Below, one piece after another: positions 62,943-64,000 of a DNA stretch of 64,000 bases. The stretch's first letter is position 1, and the number at the start of each line of letters is the position of its first letter. A program made the position numbers and the translations under genes. The notes beneath the pieces were generated by a model. The model was not told the origin of the DNA, ran no database searches, and saw nothing but the letters and a program-made list of their open reading frames with translations. The DNA comes from Cytophagales bacterium (GTDB lineage Bacteria > Bacteroidota > Bacteroidia > Cytophagales > Cyclobacteriaceae), in contig JANYHI010000015.1 of NCBI GenBank assembly GCA_025359125.1, positions 1 through 64,000 on the forward strand. The letters are read 5' to 3'.

Positions 62943-63617
62943 TTGATCTTACGATTTTTATTTAAGCGATTTGATTGGGCTTTAAAACCGATTACTCGAT
63001 GGTACCTGGCAAAAGAGCGCAGCTACTCATTCGAAGAAATCAAAATCAAGATTTACCCTACCGTCTTCCATCCCGGATTATTTTATAGCACCAAGATTCT
63101 TATCAATTACCTGAAGCAGCAAAAGCTTAAAAATTTAAAAATTTTAGAACTTGGAGCCGGTAGCGGATTGATCTCTATTTACGCAGCGAAGAGAAATGCA
63201 GACGTCACCGCTTCTGACATTAACCCCATTGCAATAGAGAATTTAAAACTAAACGCTACCCTTAACGAAGTAAAAATTGAGATTGTTCAAAGTGATTTGT
63301 TTGATGCCCTCTACCAAACAGATTTTTCCTTAATCATCATCAATCCCCCTTACTACCCCAAAAATATTTTAACGCAAAGCGACTTAGCCTGGTATTGCGG
63401 AGAAAATTTTGAATACTTTAAAAAACTGTTCTTTCAATTAAACGACAGGCTAAATCAACATTGCAGATGCCTAATGATTCTTTCTGAAGATTGCGACTTA
63501 CTGGAAATTAGTTCTCTTGCTTCGAAGCATTCGCTTCGCCTAAAAAAAGTTTATGAAGAGAAGGGAAGAATAGAAAATAATTTTGTGTTTGAGATTACAA
63601 AACAATCTCAGCGATAA
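62943..63617 (+). CDS. HemK-like SAM-dependent methyltransferase
   Basis: 224 residues. Motif I LKILELGAGSGLISIYAAKRNAD, motif II TASDINPIAIENLKLN and the NPPY motif in LIIINPPYYPKN, which marks methylation of a planar amide or nucleobase nitrogen. The N-terminal IKIYPTVFHPGLFYSTKILINYL resembles the substrate-side region of such enzymes. Start TTG at 62943, 11 bases after the radical SAM stop. Last gene of the cluster. Ends overlap the ZIP transporter by 23 bases. Confidence 0.82.
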   Translation: MILRFLFKRFDWALKPITRWYLAKERSYSFEEIKIKIYPTVFHPGLFYSTKILINYLKQQKLKNLKILELGAGSGLISIYAAKRNADVTASDINPIAIENLKLNATLNEVKIEIVQSDLFDALYQTDFSLIIINPPYYPKNILTQSDLAWYCGENFEYFKKLFFQLNDRLNQHCRCLMILSEDCDLLEISSLASKHSLRLKKVYEEKGRIENNFVFEITKQSQR

Positions 63618-64000
63618 TAGCAATAGAAGTTGCCAACAACGCCACACCCATTTTCTTAGAATTAAATTTATGATCAGCGCTACTTTCAAAAACGATAGTT
63701 GTGGAGATGTGCAGAAAATTTCCGCTTACAATGGCAAACAGAATGGTGAATGCTTGCGAAGACATCAATTCATTTGCTAATAAATAATCTGAAAGGGAAA
63801 GCCCAACTGGAGAAGCCAACGCGAAAATCAGCAAAAAGAAAATAGCTCGCGTTTTAGTTTTTACTTCGCATAATAAAACAGACATTAATGCAAATGCTTC
63901 CGGTGCTTTATGCAATACAATACCCCATAGCAATGTATTGGAATCATGATGGTGTGTTACGGTGCGCGGATGTGCCAACAAACCGCCTTCTAAAAAAGCA
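63595..64000 (-). CDS. ZIP-family metal transporter, C-terminal part (continues past the right edge)
   Basis: Partial: the frame is open to the window edge (reads AFLEGGLLAHPRTVTHHHD), so the start lies outside. The remaining 130 or so residues hold the ZIP motif WGIVLHKAPEAFALM, with His and Glu of the binuclear metal site, and three further helices ending VALLATSIAIIAEIVL. Imports zinc or other divalent metal. The 3' end overlaps the convergent methyltransferase gene. Confidence 0.85.
   Translation of the reverse strand, partial: AFLEGGLLAHPRTVTHHHDSNTLLWGIVLHKAPEAFALMSVLLCEVKTKTRAIFFLLIFALASPVGLSLSDYLLANELMSSQAFTILFAIVSGNFLHISTTIVFESSADHKFNSKKMGVALLATSIAIIAEIVL

Noticed and set aside
1-64000. 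tRNA or rRNA genes
   Set aside because: No cloverleaf or conserved rRNA segment was recognised in any intergenic gap on reading; a covariance search would settle it.

Overview
The window looks like a chromosomal segment of a Bacteroidota bacterium, most likely from the Cytophagales or a relative. The composition is AT-rich and Shine-Dalgarno sequences are scarce. Several promoters have the Bacteroidota -7 form TAnnTTTG. The gene set is also typical: a gliding-motility lipoprotein (GldH) directly after a RicT/PSP1-family gene, homogentisate dioxygenase, an AsmA-like giant, DUF1080, an AraC regulator with an N-terminal membrane domain, and MASE1- and PAS-type histidine kinases. No rRNA, tRNA, CRISPR array, insertion sequence or prophage was recognised.

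Layout. (1) Positions 1-6448 are an accessory peptide-bacteriocin locus read from the minus strand. It has an HTH protein whose C-terminus carries a double-glycine leader and a short core, two 62-residue double-glycine prepeptides (26-residue leader and 36-residue core each, both cores with a GxxxG motif), a CPBP membrane protease, an HlyD-type adaptor split by a frameshift, and a C39-peptidase ABC exporter broken by two stops and a frameshift. A PIN-domain toxin-antitoxin pair sits on the opposite strand between the two exporter genes. Three direct repeats at 21-23 bp spacing lie upstream of the HTH gene. A periplasmic PPIase begins at the left edge. (2) Positions 6449-10844 hold an RsbW-like kinase, a STAS antagonist and a SpoIIE-type phosphatase (a partner-switching module), preceded by guaB and its terminator. 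(3) Positions 10845-36295 are mostly housekeeping and metabolic genes: penicillin acylase, VTT membrane protein, GNAT, PAS kinase, DJ-1-like lipoprotein, YdeI/OmdA protein, RlpA, acyltransferase, DUF1080, AraC regulator, MtgA, aminopeptidase P, bile-acid-symporter homologue, alcohol dehydrogenase, HmgA, HicAB, C-terminal-processing protease, hemerythrin/RIC-like protein, thioesterase and AsmA. (4) Positions 36607-52474 carry a MASE1 kinase, DUF3299-like protein, M28 peptidase, serine dehydratase alpha chain, a secreted WD40-caspase protein divergent from a secreted subtilase, gldH/ricT, purD and acs. (5) Positions 52651-63617 form a surface-glycan or lipid-glycan cluster: nucleotidyltransferase, two B12-type radical SAM enzymes, two methyltransferases, GT9, GT87, GT2 and a flippase, with one unrecognised gene on the opposite strand. 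A ZIP metal transporter runs off the right edge.

How the parts may work together. In the first region the prepeptides would normally be cut after Gly-Gly and exported by the C39 ABC protein with HlyD, but both export genes are interrupted here. The locus is therefore either decaying, dependent on an exporter elsewhere, or affected by local sequence error. The HTH protein with a double-glycine tail is the most unusual item, because it suggests a link between DNA binding and peptide export. The last region reads as a compact co-transcribed assembly line for an undescribed glycan or glycolipid.
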